Shown: piece by piece, positions 45,755 to 55,640 of the stretch
Layout of the letters: the number at the start of each line of letters is the position of its first letter
Position numbering within the stretch: the stretch's first letter is position 1
Source: Saprospiraceae bacterium
Lineage (GTDB): Bacteria; Bacteroidota; Bacteroidia; Chitinophagales; Saprospiraceae
Reading direction: 5' to 3'
Assembly (NCBI GenBank): GCA_022844565.1
Contig: JALHLK010000025.1
Span: 1-62,602, forward strand
DNA: 62,602 nt
Translations under genes and position numbers: made by a program
The notes under the pieces: model-generated
Told to the model about the DNA's origin: nothing
Seen by the model: only the letters and a program-made list of their open reading frames with translations
Databases searched by the model: none

Positions 45755-46450
45755 ATGCTTCAAGTAATATATGAAGACAATCATTTGATAGCTGTCAACA
45801 AACTTCCAGGTGTGTTGGTACAAGGTGATGAAACCGGTGATCAGTCATTAGATAATATGGTAAAACATTTTATAAAAGTGAGATATAATAAACCAGGAGA
45901 TGTTTATTTAGCCACTTTACATCGATTAGATAGGCCTACAAGCGGGGTTGTAATCTTTGGTCGTACATCCAAAGCTGCTGAAAGAATGAGTAAATTGTTT
46001 CAAACAGATGGCATAGAAAAAACATATCTTGCAGTAGTCAATAAAAGGCCTGACCCCCTAAGTGGAAGTTTAAAACACTATATTTTGAAAAATAATGAGA
46101 CTAATATCGTAAAAGCTCATACCTCAGAGAAAAAAGGCAGCAAATTAGCATTGTTGGATTATGATTTTCTTGGTGAAATAGATAAAAGCCATCACCTCAT
46201 TAAAGTAAATCTACACACAGGTCGGAGTCATCAAATTAGAGCTCAATTGTCTAAAATTGGCTGTGTGATCTACGGAGACTTAAAATATGGTGCAGATGTT
46301 CCTAATATGGATATGTCAATCAGCCTACATTGTAGGTCTATGAGCTTCATCCATCCTGTAACCAAAGAAAAAGTCAAAATCAAGGCTGATCTTCCTAAAA
46401 ATGTACTTTGGAAGGATATCGAACCTTTGTTAAAGCAAGAAGGAATTTAG
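45755..46450 (+). CDS. RluA-family pseudouridine synthase
   Basis: 231 residues from the ATG at 45755. An in-frame ATG at 45701 would add 18 residues, but the -7 element lies inside that stretch. The catalytic HRLDRPTSG motif (His56 to Gly64, catalytic Asp59) and RSHQIRAQLSKIGCVIYGD are clear. It isomerises specific uridines in rRNA or tRNA; which ones cannot be read from sequence. There is no S4 domain, as in RluA-type single-domain members. Confidence 0.9.
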   Translation: MLQVIYEDNHLIAVNKLPGVLVQGDETGDQSLDNMVKHFIKVRYNKPGDVYLATLHRLDRPTSGVVIFGRTSKAAERMSKLFQTDGIEKTYLAVVNKRPDPLSGSLKHYILKNNETNIVKAHTSEKKGSKLALLDYDFLGEIDKSHHLIKVNLHTGRSHQIRAQLSKIGCVIYGDLKYGADVPNMDMSISLHCRSMSFIHPVTKEKVKIKADLPKNVLWKDIEPLLKQEGI

Positions 46451-46634
46451 AAATTACATCTAAATACAAAATATGTTTTGATCATTATTATAGTATATAT
46501 ATTCAATAATCAATATAATATACATTATTTATTTTCACATAATTTAGAAATTTTATTCTAAAAATGTTCTAAACGACATTACTTTAGTATTTCTGTTATT
46601 AATAAATTCCTTAATTAAACATTTTTTTTAATTT

Positions 46635-46642
46635 TACATTTG
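46635..46642 (+). promoter_or_regulatory. -7 element for the M20 peptidase
   Basis: TACATTTG is an exact TAnnTTTG match, giving a transcript start near 46649 and a leader of about 14 bases. Confidence 0.55.
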
Positions 46643-46662
46643 AAAATTATTATTAATAAAAT

Positions 46663-48051
46663 ATGGAAAATACAATACAATACATAAAAACAAATAAAGA
46701 TCGGTTTTTAAACGAACTTTTAGATCTTTTGAAGATTCCTTCCATCAGTGCAGATGCTAAATACAATGGTGAAGTGGCTAGAATGGCCGAAGCCACCGCA
46801 GAAGGTTTGACAAAAGCAGGTTGTCACCGTGTGGAAATTTTCCCGACGAAGGGACATCCCATTGTATATGGTGAATTTACAAAAGATGCTTCATTACCCA
46901 CAGTTTTGGTGTATGGGCATTATGACGTACAGCCTCCAGACCCTATTGATCTTTGGGAAAGTCCACCATTCGAGCCTGTGATCAAAAAGACAGAGATCCA
47001 TCCCAATGGTGCCATATTTGCCAGAGGATCGTGTGATGACAAAGGTCAGTTTTACATGCATGTCAAAGCTTTTGAGGCTATGGTTGCAACAGGTGATATA
47101 CCATGTAATGTGAAATTTATGATCGAAGGAGAAGAAGAAGTAGGCTCTGCCAATCTTGGAGAATTCTGTAATCAAAATAAAGAATTGTTGGCCAGTGATG
47201 TGATCTTAATATCGGATACCTCGATTATTGATATCGACACACCATCTATTACGGTAGGATTGAGGGGACTGAGTTATGTAGAAATCGAGGTAGAAGGACC
47301 AAACCGCGATTTACATTCCGGTGTGTATGGTGGTGCCGTGGGCAATCCTTGTAATATCCTTTGCGAAATGATCGCCTCTTTGAAGGATGAAAATAATCAT
47401 ATCACGATTCCAGGATTTTATGATGATGTAGAAATCGTGAGCTTAGAAGAAAGAGCTGCAATGAATAAGGCCCCTTTTAATTTAGAAAACTACAAAAAAG
47501 ACCTTAAAGTAAACGATATTCATGGCGAAAAGGGTTATACCGTATTAGAACAAACGTCCATTAGACCTACGGTAGAAGTTAATGGTATCTGGGGAGGATA
47601 CATCGGAGAAGGAGCAAAGACCGTGTTGCCCTCTAAGGCTTTTGCCAAGTTATCTATGCGGTTAGTACCAAATCAAAGCAGTGATAAAATCACAGAAATC
47701 TTCCAAAAACACTTTACAAGTATCGCACCACCTTCTGTGAAAGTAACAGTAAAACCACATCATGGTGGTGAACCCGTAGTCACACCTACAGATACGATAG
47801 AATACCAAGCTGCGCATAAAGCTATGCAAAAAACTTTTGGTAAAGACCCAATACCGATGCGAGGTGGAGGAAGTATACCGATTGTGGCTTTATTCGAAAA
47901 AGTATTGGGGGTAAAATCAGTATTGATGGGCTTTGGATTAGACTCTGATGACCTTCATTCTCCAAATGAGCACTATGGTATCGACAATTATTATAAAGGG
48001 ATCGAGACCATACCCTATTATTTCAAATATTACAGTGAGTTAAAGCAATAA
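46663..48051 (+). CDS. M20-family dipeptidase
   Basis: 462 residues, normal length. Zinc-site and catalytic residues are visible: His86 and Asp88 in GHYDVQPP, Asp in GSCDDKGQ, and the EGEEEVGS block around 155-162. A lid domain follows (LRGLSYVEIEVEGPNRDLHSG) and a final His in LHSPNEHYG. It hydrolyses dipeptides or short peptides with two metal ions, probably in the cytoplasm because no signal peptide is seen. The gene downstream starts 10 bases after the stop. Confidence 0.92.
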   Translation: MENTIQYIKTNKDRFLNELLDLLKIPSISADAKYNGEVARMAEATAEGLTKAGCHRVEIFPTKGHPIVYGEFTKDASLPTVLVYGHYDVQPPDPIDLWESPPFEPVIKKTEIHPNGAIFARGSCDDKGQFYMHVKAFEAMVATGDIPCNVKFMIEGEEEVGSANLGEFCNQNKELLASDVILISDTSIIDIDTPSITVGLRGLSYVEIEVEGPNRDLHSGVYGGAVGNPCNILCEMIASLKDENNHITIPGFYDDVEIVSLEERAAMNKAPFNLENYKKDLKVNDIHGEKGYTVLEQTSIRPTVEVNGIWGGYIGEGAKTVLPSKAFAKLSMRLVPNQSSDKITEIFQKHFTSIAPPSVKVTVKPHHGGEPVVTPTDTIEYQAAHKAMQKTFGKDPIPMRGGGSIPIVALFEKVLGVKSVLMGFGLDSDDLHSPNEHYGIDNYYKGIETIPYYFKYYSELKQ

Positions 48052-48061
48052 AATCTACAAA

Positions 48062-49156
48062 ATGAATATAGATAGAAGGAAATTTGTATCACACCTAGGG
48101 CTGCTTAGTACAGCCACTTTGATATCCGCCAATTCATTAATCGGAGCAACAAGACCTAAAAAGACTAAATTAGGTATTGCATTAGTGGGTCTTGGGTACT
48201 ATAGCAAAGACTTGTTGGCACCAGCATTGCTTGATACCGAGTATTGTTACTTAGCTGGTATTGTGACAGGTACACCTGCAAAAGCTGTGGAGTGGAAGGC
48301 TAAATACAATATTCCCGACAAAAACATCTATAATTATGATAATTTTGATCAAATAGCTAACAATCCTGATATTGATGTAGTCTATGTAGTACTACCTCCC
48401 TCCATGCATAGAGAATATGTGGTCCGAGCAGCAAAAGCAGGAAAACATGTCTTTTGCGAAAAACCTATGGCCCCTACTGTGGCTGATTGTGAAGCCATGA
48501 TTAAAGCTTGTAAAGACAATAAAGTTAAGCTAAGTATAGGATACAGATGCCAACATGATCCCAATATTCAAGCATACATGAAAGCTACCAAGGAAGGAAA
48601 ATTTGGCAAAGTACGAATGATCAATAGTGCCGCAGGATATTTTGATGGGAGATCAAATCATTGGAAACAAAATAAAGCCTTAGGCGGGGGTGTAATGGGC
48701 GATATGGGCGTCTACGCATTGCAAGGTGCTAGATTGGCAACGGGCGAAGAACCCATCAATGTCATAGCTCAAGCATCGACATTTAGACCAGAAATCTACA
48801 AAGAAGTGGAAGAAACCATGATGTTTCAACTAGAGTTTCCAAGTGGGGCAAGGGCTGCTTGTCAGACAAGCTTTGGAGTCAATATGAATCACCTACAAAT
48901 TCAGTATGAAAAAGGGTGGATTCGCATGGAGCCCCAATCTGGCTATTCTGGCAATAAAGGCAGTATGTCTGACGGTACACTTATCAACTTTCCATACCTC
49001 AAGAAAATGCAACAACCAATCCAATTGGACAATGATTGTAAGGCACTCTTAGATGGTACAGATTTGTTGGTGCCTGGAGAAGAAGGTTTAAGAGATATTA
49101 GAGTGGTAGAGGCTATTTATAAATCTGTGGCTACGGGAAGAATGATTAATCTCTAG
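48062..49156 (+). CDS. Gfo/Idh/MocA family oxidoreductase
   Basis: 364 residues. The N-terminus has a twin-arginine (Tat)-type signal, DRRKFVSHLGLLS, followed by an NAD(P)-binding Rossmann part (GIALVGLGYYSKDLL). The family motif CEKPMAPTVADCE (near residue 131) and the substrate-binding part with GGGVMGDMGVYALQ follow. Such exported oxidoreductases act on sugars or sugar-like compounds, often as glycosidase-like hydrolases. It is probably co-transcribed with the M20 peptidase upstream. Confidence 0.9.
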   Translation: MNIDRRKFVSHLGLLSTATLISANSLIGATRPKKTKLGIALVGLGYYSKDLLAPALLDTEYCYLAGIVTGTPAKAVEWKAKYNIPDKNIYNYDNFDQIANNPDIDVVYVVLPPSMHREYVVRAAKAGKHVFCEKPMAPTVADCEAMIKACKDNKVKLSIGYRCQHDPNIQAYMKATKEGKFGKVRMINSAAGYFDGRSNHWKQNKALGGGVMGDMGVYALQGARLATGEEPINVIAQASTFRPEIYKEVEETMMFQLEFPSGARAACQTSFGVNMNHLQIQYEKGWIRMEPQSGYSGNKGSMSDGTLINFPYLKKMQQPIQLDNDCKALLDGTDLLVPGEEGLRDIRVVEAIYKSVATGRMINL

Positions 49157-49197
49157 AAAATATCTTACCCCATTGAAATAATAAATGTAATTTTTTG

Positions 49198-52100
49198 ATG
49201 ACTATAAAAGAATTAAAACCTAGAAAGGCCTTAAATAAAGCCTTTTTAAAAGTAAAACCCAATAGAATTGAAATTGAAGTTTTTAAGACTAATTTGATTC
49301 AATTATTAGACAAAATATCGGTTGTAGAAAATCTACCTAAAGACGAATCAGAAGAGCATCTTAAAAATGATATAAGGGATTTTTTAAGGGACACCTACTA
49401 TAAAGAAAATTATGCCATAAATACTAAAGACAAAAAGGATTTAGTCATTTATTTAGGAAAGGATACCAATAGAAGTGCTGGAGTAATTATTGAAGCAAAA
49501 AGGCCCTCGAATAAATCAGAAATGATTAATAGCGAAAATCTTAATAAAAAGGCTTTTCAGGAATTGGTGCTTTACTATCTAAGAGAGCGCATCACACACA
49601 AAAATCTAGATGTAAAACATTTGGTAGTGACCAACATCAACGAGTGGTTCATTTTTGACGAACATTTATTTGAAAGGCTTTTTGCACAAAACAAAACATT
49701 CGTAAAACAGTTCGAGAATTTTGAATCAAGTAAAAAAAAGACCGAAGTTTTTTACAAAGAAATTGCCGAACCGTTTATTGCCAATATCACGTCCGAAATC
49801 GAATTTACCTACTTCAATATTCAAGATTTTCAAAAACCACTTCGCAACAAAGACAAAGAAGATGACAAAGAGCTGATTGCTTTATTCAAATTGTTATCTC
49901 CTGAGCATTTACTCAAATTGCCCTTTACCAACGACAGCAATAGCCTTGATAAAAGATTTTACAGTGAATTATTACACATCATCGGCCTCACTGAAACCAA
50001 AGAAGGCAGCAAAAAACTGATAGAGCGCAATAAAGTAGGTGAAAGATTTACAGGCACTATATTAGAAGATACGATCATTGAGATGGACAGCATCAATATG
50101 TTGAGTCAAATGAATAGGCCAGCACAATACGGCACTACACAAGAGGATAGACTTTTTAATATAGCACTTGAACTCTGCATCACGTGGATTAACCGAATTT
50201 TGTTTTTGAAACTTCTCGAAGCCCAACTCATCACCTACCACCGAGGCGATACATCGTACACCTTTCTTCATTTAGATAAGATCAAAAATTATGACGATCT
50301 GAACCGCTTGTTTTTTCAAGTATTGGCACAACAATATGATAAACGCAATGAGGATGTCAAAAAAACATTTGAAAAAGTACCCTATCTCAATTCGTCTCTT
50401 TTTGAGCCAACAGAGTTGGAATACAAAGTCTTTACGATAAAAAGCTTAAATGATAAATCTATCCCCATTTTTGCGCAAACGGTACTCAAAGATCAACAAG
50501 GTAAAAAACGTACCGGACAGCTTTCTACACTGCAATACTTATTTGAGTTTTTAGACGCTTATGACTTTGGAGCAGAAGGAGGAGAAGACATACAAGAAGA
50601 TAATAAGACACTCATTAATGCATCTGTACTCGGATTAATTTTTGAAAAAATAAATGGATACAAAGACGGTTCCATTTTTACTCCTGGATTTATCACCATG
50701 TACATGTCCAAAGAAACCATTCGAAGAGCTGTAATACAAAAATTTAATGAGACCAAAGGATGGAAATGTAAAAGTTTTGAAGAGCTCAAAGAAGATCTTC
50801 AACAGGAAATCAAAGCAGGTAATAGAAAAGAAGTACGAAAAGAGGCCAACATAATCGTCAACAGTCTCAAAATCATTGATCCTGCTGTAGGCTCAGGACA
50901 TTTTTTGGTTTCTGTGCTCAATGAACTGATCGCCATCAAAAGTGAGTTGAATATACTGATAGATAGCCAACTTGAACCCTTGAATAAATATACCGTGGAA
51001 GTAGTAAATGACGAGCTGATCATCACAGACGATGAAGGTATTTTCTTTCACTACAATCCAAACAACAAAGAAAGCCAACGTGTACAAGAGACACTTTTTC
51101 ACGAAAAGCAAACCCTCATCGAAAACTGCCTCTTTGGTGTAGATATCAATCCCAATTCAGTAAAAATATGCCGCTTGCGATTATGGATTGAGTTATTAAA
51201 AAATGCTTACTACAAAAACGCAACAGAATTAGAAACCCTACCCAACATTGACATCAATATCAAATGCGGCAATTCCTTAGTAAGCCGATTTGCCCTCGAT
51301 GCCGATATCAAACAAGCCCTCAAAAAGAGTAAATGGACCATAGACAGCTACCGCTTAGCTGTACAAACTTACCGCAATGCTCAGAATAAAGAGCAGAAAC
51401 GTGAGATGGAGCGCTTAATTGCGGATATCAAGTCAGACTTCAAAAGCAACATTGACCACCCATTTAAAAAGAAAATAAGCGCAGCACGAGGTAAGATAGA
51501 CAATATAGCCACCGCCATCAACACCCAAAAACAATGGGGAGAAAACATAGATAAGAAACTGATAAAAGATCTGGAAAAAGCAACAGAAGCCTTCCAAAAG
51601 CTAGAAGACGAAAAGGAAGAAATAGAAAATAACCAAATATATGAAAATGCTTTTGAATGGCGTTTTGAGTTTCCCGAAGTGCTCAATGATGAGGGTGATT
51701 TTGTGGGTTTTGATGTTGTAATTGGGAATCCACCTTATATCAGACAAGAAGAATTTTCAGATTTAAAACCTTATTTAAAAAACAGATTCGAGGTATTTCA
51801 TTCTTTAGCCGACTTATTGACCTATTTTGTTGAGTTAAGCCATAATATTTTGAAACAAAATGGTGTATTTCAGTTTATCATTTCCGGTAAGTTTACAAGG
51901 GCTGGATATGGCAGCTTGATTCGTAAATTTTTATCAGAAAAAACAGAGTTAACTCATTTTATTGATTTTGCAGGTAAGCCTATTTTTGACGAAGCAACTG
52001 TAGATGCCGCCATAGTTGGATTCATAAAAAAAGAAGTTGATAAAAAAGCTAAAATGATTTTCAAAGAAGTTCTAAAAGAAGACAATGTTTCATTAGATTT

Positions 52101-52989
52101 TGCCACCTATATAAATACCAATGCGACGCTATATCCTACAGATAGTTTGTCTGAAGTTGTTTGGAGTTTTGATAACCCTAAATGGCATTCAATAATTGAA
52201 AAAATCGCTAATAATGGTGTCCCCTTGAGTGATTGGGATATTACAATAAACTTTGGAATTAAGACAGGTTATAATGAAGCCTTCATTATTGACGAAGCCA
52301 AAGGAAATGAACTCATTCAAGCAGACCCAAAGTCAGCAGAATTAATAAAGCCATTGCTTAGAGGGAGAGATATTCAGAAATATGTTGCAGATGATGTTAT
52401 GAATTGGGTTATATGTACATTTCCAAGTAAGAAAATTGATATTGATAAGTATTTAGTGGTAAAATCGTACCTAGAAACTTTTGGAAAAACAATACATCAA
52501 ACAGGTGAAAAAGGTTCTCGAAAGAGAACATCGCATAAATGGTATGAAACCCAAGACAACATAGCTTTTTGGGAAGATTTCCAGAAACCTAAATTAGTCT
52601 GGAAAAGGATTGGATCAATTTTACGTTTTTGCTACGATGAAAGTGGTGCCTATTGTTTAGATAGTACTTGTATTGCCACAGGAGATAAAGTTAAATTTTT
52701 GTCAGCAGTTTTAAATTCAAAATTATGCAACAAAGAGCTTTTCAGACTTTCACCTAAAACCGGAACAGGCGACTTAATCATTAGTGTTCAGGCATTAAAT
52801 CCTTTGAGAGTTCCTATTCCAAATGAAAGACAAGAAATAGAAATATGTGATTTGCTTGATAAAATTCTAGAAAATAAAAAAGAGAACCCTACAGCCGAAA
52901 ACATCACTTTAGAAAAGCAAATCGACCAATTGGTTTATCAATTGTACGGATTAACAGAAGAAGAGATCAAAATAGTTGAAGGGATTTAG
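49198..52989 (+). CDS. Type IIG restriction-modification enzyme (Eco57I-like, single chain)
   Basis: 1264 residues from the ATG at 49198. The N-terminal part contains a PD-(D/E)xK-like site (Asp81, Glu99-Ala-Lys101). The middle has the N6-adenine methyltransferase motifs: DPAVGSGHF (motif I, about 561) and GNPPY (motif IV, Asn844-Tyr847). The C-terminal third resembles a TaqI-like target-recognition domain (LLRGRDIQKY, WVICTFPSKK, KPKLVWKRIG). One chain would therefore cut and methylate its own site. No separate S or R subunit is adjacent. Base composition changes visibly after about 51715, with the target-recognition part more AT-rich. Confidence 0.88.
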   Translation: MTIKELKPRKALNKAFLKVKPNRIEIEVFKTNLIQLLDKISVVENLPKDESEEHLKNDIRDFLRDTYYKENYAINTKDKKDLVIYLGKDTNRSAGVIIEAKRPSNKSEMINSENLNKKAFQELVLYYLRERITHKNLDVKHLVVTNINEWFIFDEHLFERLFAQNKTFVKQFENFESSKKKTEVFYKEIAEPFIANITSEIEFTYFNIQDFQKPLRNKDKEDDKELIALFKLLSPEHLLKLPFTNDSNSLDKRFYSELLHIIGLTETKEGSKKLIERNKVGERFTGTILEDTIIEMDSINMLSQMNRPAQYGTTQEDRLFNIALELCITWINRILFLKLLEAQLITYHRGDTSYTFLHLDKIKNYDDLNRLFFQVLAQQYDKRNEDVKKTFEKVPYLNSSLFEPTELEYKVFTIKSLNDKSIPIFAQTVLKDQQGKKRTGQLSTLQYLFEFLDAYDFGAEGGEDIQEDNKTLINASVLGLIFEKINGYKDGSIFTPGFITMYMSKETIRRAVIQKFNETKGWKCKSFEELKEDLQQEIKAGNRKEVRKEANIIVNSLKIIDPAVGSGHFLVSVLNELIAIKSELNILIDSQLEPLNKYTVEVVNDELIITDDEGIFFHYNPNNKESQRVQETLFHEKQTLIENCLFGVDINPNSVKICRLRLWIELLKNAYYKNATELETLPNIDINIKCGNSLVSRFALDADIKQALKKSKWTIDSYRLAVQTYRNAQNKEQKREMERLIADIKSDFKSNIDHPFKKKISAARGKIDNIATAINTQKQWGENIDKKLIKDLEKATEAFQKLEDEKEEIENNQIYENAFEWRFEFPEVLNDEGDFVGFDVVIGNPPYIRQEEFSDLKPYLKNRFEVFHSLADLLTYFVELSHNILKQNGVFQFIISGKFTRAGYGSLIRKFLSEKTELTHFIDFAGKPIFDEATVDAAIVGFIKKEVDKKAKMIFKEVLKEDNVSLDFATYINTNATLYPTDSLSEVVWSFDNPKWHSIIEKIANNGVPLSDWDITINFGIKTGYNEAFIIDEAKGNELIQADPKSAELIKPLLRGRDIQKYVADDVMNWVICTFPSKKIDIDKYLVVKSYLETFGKTIHQTGEKGSRKRTSHKWYETQDNIAFWEDFQKPKLVWKRIGSILRFCYDESGAYCLDSTCIATGDKVKFLSAVLNSKLCNKELFRLSPKTGTGDLIISVQALNPLRVPIPNERQEIEICDLLDKILENKKENPTAENITLEKQIDQLVYQLYGLTEEEIKIVEGI

Positions 52990-53114
52990 GATATCTATAA
53001 CATACTAAAATAGTTTTTTGTAAAAATAAATTACGAATAATAATAATATTTTATTTTACATAAACAAATTAGTAGCAAATTTAAAAAACAACAGAATTTA
53101 TTATATAAATTCCA

Positions 53115-53336
53115 ATGGAAAAAATAACAGGAAAATCAAATCCAATGGGCATCGAACAATTCTTATTAGAAAGAGAAAGAAAAATAGGGGAAAAAAAAGG
53201 AATCGACCTCGGTTTTGAAAAAGCAATGAAAAAAGCAATTCTCAATGGGTATGACAAAGGTCTTTCAATTGCCATGATATGTAATATTAATGAGCTTTCT
53301 GAAGAATATGTACTTAAGGTTTTACGAGATAACTGA
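53115..53336 (+). CDS. Small protein like the tail of Rpn/PD-(D/E)xK transposase-family nucleases
   Basis: 73 residues. GIEQFLLERERKIGEKKGIDLGFEKAMKKAILNGYDKGLSIAMICNINELSEEYVLKVL resembles the C-terminal helical tail (ERxxxxGxxxGxxxGx, then a helix-turn-helix-like end) of Rpn-type recombination-promoting nuclease proteins. The nuclease domain itself is absent, and no in-frame remnant is visible upstream in the 120 bases after the restriction gene. It may be a remnant or an independent small gene. The start is ATG at 53115 with an A-rich leader. Confidence 0.5.
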   Translation: MEKITGKSNPMGIEQFLLERERKIGEKKGIDLGFEKAMKKAILNGYDKGLSIAMICNINELSEEYVLKVLRDN

Positions 53337-53395
53337 AAGATGAATTAGTACCATTTACATAATAATCAGCTATTTAAACGCTTAACAAAATTACC

Positions 53396-54460
53396 TCACT
53401 TCAAAAAAAACTTCACCAATTTCTGCTGACTCGGATGATCGTTATTATTCAACATAATGAATGTTTCTTTTGACATAGGTTTTCTTACGATGATGGTAGC
53501 ATATCCTGGATTGCTACCTGTATGATAGATTAATTGCTCACCATTCTTTGTTTTAGAAGTAACCCAACCAAAACCATAATCAATTGGTTTACCATCGTTA
53601 GTTAGACCTGATCTGAAAGCTTCTTGCAAAGTTGGATACGATACTAGTTTTTCACTGTATAATGCTTGATCCCATATTAATAGATCATTGGCAGTACTAC
53701 TGATCCTTCCTGGACCTTTTCTTTTACCCAACCATACGGTGTAATCAGAACTATGAAATTTGTTGGCATTGACATAAGTTGAAGAAGTATCGAGCATATG
53801 TCCATAAGCAAAACGCTTTGTCTTTAATTTTTCTTCATTGCTCCGAAGCTTTGTGTCATTCATTTGTAATGGCTTAAATATCCATTGGTTACACAAGTCT
53901 ATAAAATCCTTACCAGTTACTTTTTCGGCTATACTTGCGAGAAGCACATATCCAGTATTGCTGTATTCGTACTTATCAGCAGACTGAAAAGAGACTGGTA
54001 CAACGTATTTATTTAAATATTCAATAATGTCTGTATTGCCAGCTATTTTAGTTTTATCCCAATGTTGATCCATGATCGCTTGATAATCAGGAAGTCCGCT
54101 TGTATGGTGTAACAATTGTCTTATCGAAATGCCAGAGTAAGGAATAGTTACATACTTATTGATGGGATCATCAAAGGAAAGTAATCCCTTTTCTTTACAC
54201 ATCATAATGATCATAGCGGTAAACTGTTTGCTTATTGAGGCAAGTTCGAAAATATCAGTATTAGAAAGTACACTTTTAGATTCAAAACTTCTATATCCAT
54301 TGGCTAGATGAGATAATATTTTACCATCTTTCGCATATAACACTGTACCACTGTATCCTTCCATAGCTACCTGTTTAAATAAGCTATCTAAAGTGGATTT
54401 TTGTGCTAAAAGACTCACAGTAACACCTATACACAAAGAAAGAATAAATATTTTTTTCAT
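53396..54460 (-). CDS. Secreted serine hydrolase (class C beta-lactamase/DD-peptidase family)
   Basis: 354 residues: signal peptide ending LLAQ, then the serine-hydrolase fold with SISK (Ser75 to Lys78, SxxK), YSN (Tyr166 to Asn168) and HTGSNPG near 317 replacing the KTG box, as in esterase-like class C relatives. Typical members hydrolyse esters, peptides or beta-lactams; the real substrate is unknown. The start overlaps the acyltransferase stop by 4 bases (ATGA), so it is translationally coupled to that gene. Confidence 0.9.
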   Translation of the reverse strand: MKKIFILSLCIGVTVSLLAQKSTLDSLFKQVAMEGYSGTVLYAKDGKILSHLANGYRSFESKSVLSNTDIFELASISKQFTAMIIMMCKEKGLLSFDDPINKYVTIPYSGISIRQLLHHTSGLPDYQAIMDQHWDKTKIAGNTDIIEYLNKYVVPVSFQSADKYEYSNTGYVLLASIAEKVTGKDFIDLCNQWIFKPLQMNDTKLRSNEEKLKTKRFAYGHMLDTSSTYVNANKFHSSDYTVWLGKRKGPGRISSTANDLLIWDQALYSEKLVSYPTLQEAFRSGLTNDGKPIDYGFGWVTSKTKNGEQLIYHTGSNPGYATIIVRKPMSKETFIMLNNNDHPSQQKLVKFFLK

Positions 54461-55578
54461 GATTTTCCGTTTACTTTTTTAAAAGAATTTTCCCAAACCA
54501 ATACATGCACCAAACCACTCAAAAGTATTAGAATTAATAGACCTAATGCTTTAATAAATCCAAATATAAAAGAAAAAATAACTAAAAATAATATCATCAT
54601 GATTAAGTAAGAAATGAGGCCAACTGCTAATGCCACTGGCATTTTAAATTCTAACTTTTTGACTTTTTTATTTTTGTAAAAACTGCTAAGTAACCGTGGT
54701 ACAAAAGTGAAGATAAGGGAAGGAATGGCTAATGGCCACAGAAATGGTAGAAAAGTGTTTTTATTTCCATTTATTATCGGTAGGTGATCATTATTGGTTT
54801 GATTCCGTTTATTAGCAAGATCTTCTTTAATTTTTGAAAAAAAATCAGTATCACGAACGACTTTTGGAAAAATTAAGTTATCGTCTTTTGCACCTGAAGA
54901 CCAAGCTTTTCTAATATCAATGATAGGCATGGTATCATCATCTACGAGCATCAACTGCTTCATTTGTAGGTGAGTATCTCTAAGCAAATCATTCATTCCG
55001 GAGGCTGCTTTTGATGGCTCTGTGTCAAAATAAGTCTTTAAATCAATTGGATCGCCCACATTGAGTATGACATCGCTACCCATTTTATCAACATTATTAA
55101 AAGAAATACCAATTGGCACCACTTTTATATCCAAAGAAGGATCTTCAGTTAATGCTTGAAAACCAATGCGAGCAAATCCCTTTTGCAGGGGCCGTGCGTT
55201 AAAACAATACGATGTATTGCCTTCTGCAAAGACCAAGAGTGCTTTTTTTTCCTTCAGTGTTTGGATTGCTTTACCCACACTTTGCTGATTATTTCTTAAA
55301 CTAGAAAATCCATCAACAAAACGAAATATAGGAATTTGATGAGTTGCAGTAAAAACGTAGTTATAAATTTTATTGGCAAACAAATCTCCTCTCGTTAGAA
55401 AATATAAATCTCGTGGAAAATAACATGCCATAATCAAAGGCTCTACAAAACCTGCAGGATGATTGGAAGCTAAAATATATGCTTGACCGTCTTTTAACTT
55501 ACATGCTCCGTTTATATAAATTTTACGGTAGAATATTTTTAGGGTCAAGCCCATAATATAATATATGAATCTGTACAT
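54457..55578 (-). CDS. PlsC-like lysophospholipid acyltransferase
   Basis: 373 residues. It has a predicted acyltransferase catalytic block NHPAGFVEP (His40, Glu46) and a glycerol-phosphate-binding block VFAEGNTSYCF (Glu119). The rest is basic with a C-terminal pair of membrane segments (about 300-360). The usual acidic Asp of the NHP...D catalytic motif is Glu here. It likely acylates a lysophospholipid or similar lipid at the inner membrane. It diverges from miaA and is coupled to the serine hydrolase. Confidence 0.85.
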   Translation of the reverse strand: MYRFIYYIMGLTLKIFYRKIYINGACKLKDGQAYILASNHPAGFVEPLIMACYFPRDLYFLTRGDLFANKIYNYVFTATHQIPIFRFVDGFSSLRNNQQSVGKAIQTLKEKKALLVFAEGNTSYCFNARPLQKGFARIGFQALTEDPSLDIKVVPIGISFNNVDKMGSDVILNVGDPIDLKTYFDTEPSKAASGMNDLLRDTHLQMKQLMLVDDDTMPIIDIRKAWSSGAKDDNLIFPKVVRDTDFFSKIKEDLANKRNQTNNDHLPIINGNKNTFLPFLWPLAIPSLIFTFVPRLLSSFYKNKKVKKLEFKMPVALAVGLISYLIMMILFLVIFSFIFGFIKALGLLILILLSGLVHVLVWENSFKKVNGKS

Positions 55579-55603
55579 AGAGCTTTAAATTCTATAATTA
55601 GAT

Positions 55604-55634
55604 TTTGTTAATAGATTCAATGGTATTAATTTTG
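55604..55634 (+). promoter_or_regulatory. Complete Bacteroidota promoter of miaA
   Basis: TTTG at 55604-55607, exactly 19 bases, then TAATTTTG at 55627-55634. Both -33 and -7 elements with ideal spacing; the transcript should start near 55641, which is the miaA ATG. Confidence 0.7.
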
Positions 55635-55640
55635 TGTTCG

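Noticed and set aside
50062-51686. Several minus-strand frames opposite the restriction gene
   Set aside because: All are shadows of the long plus-strand gene, with no independent support.
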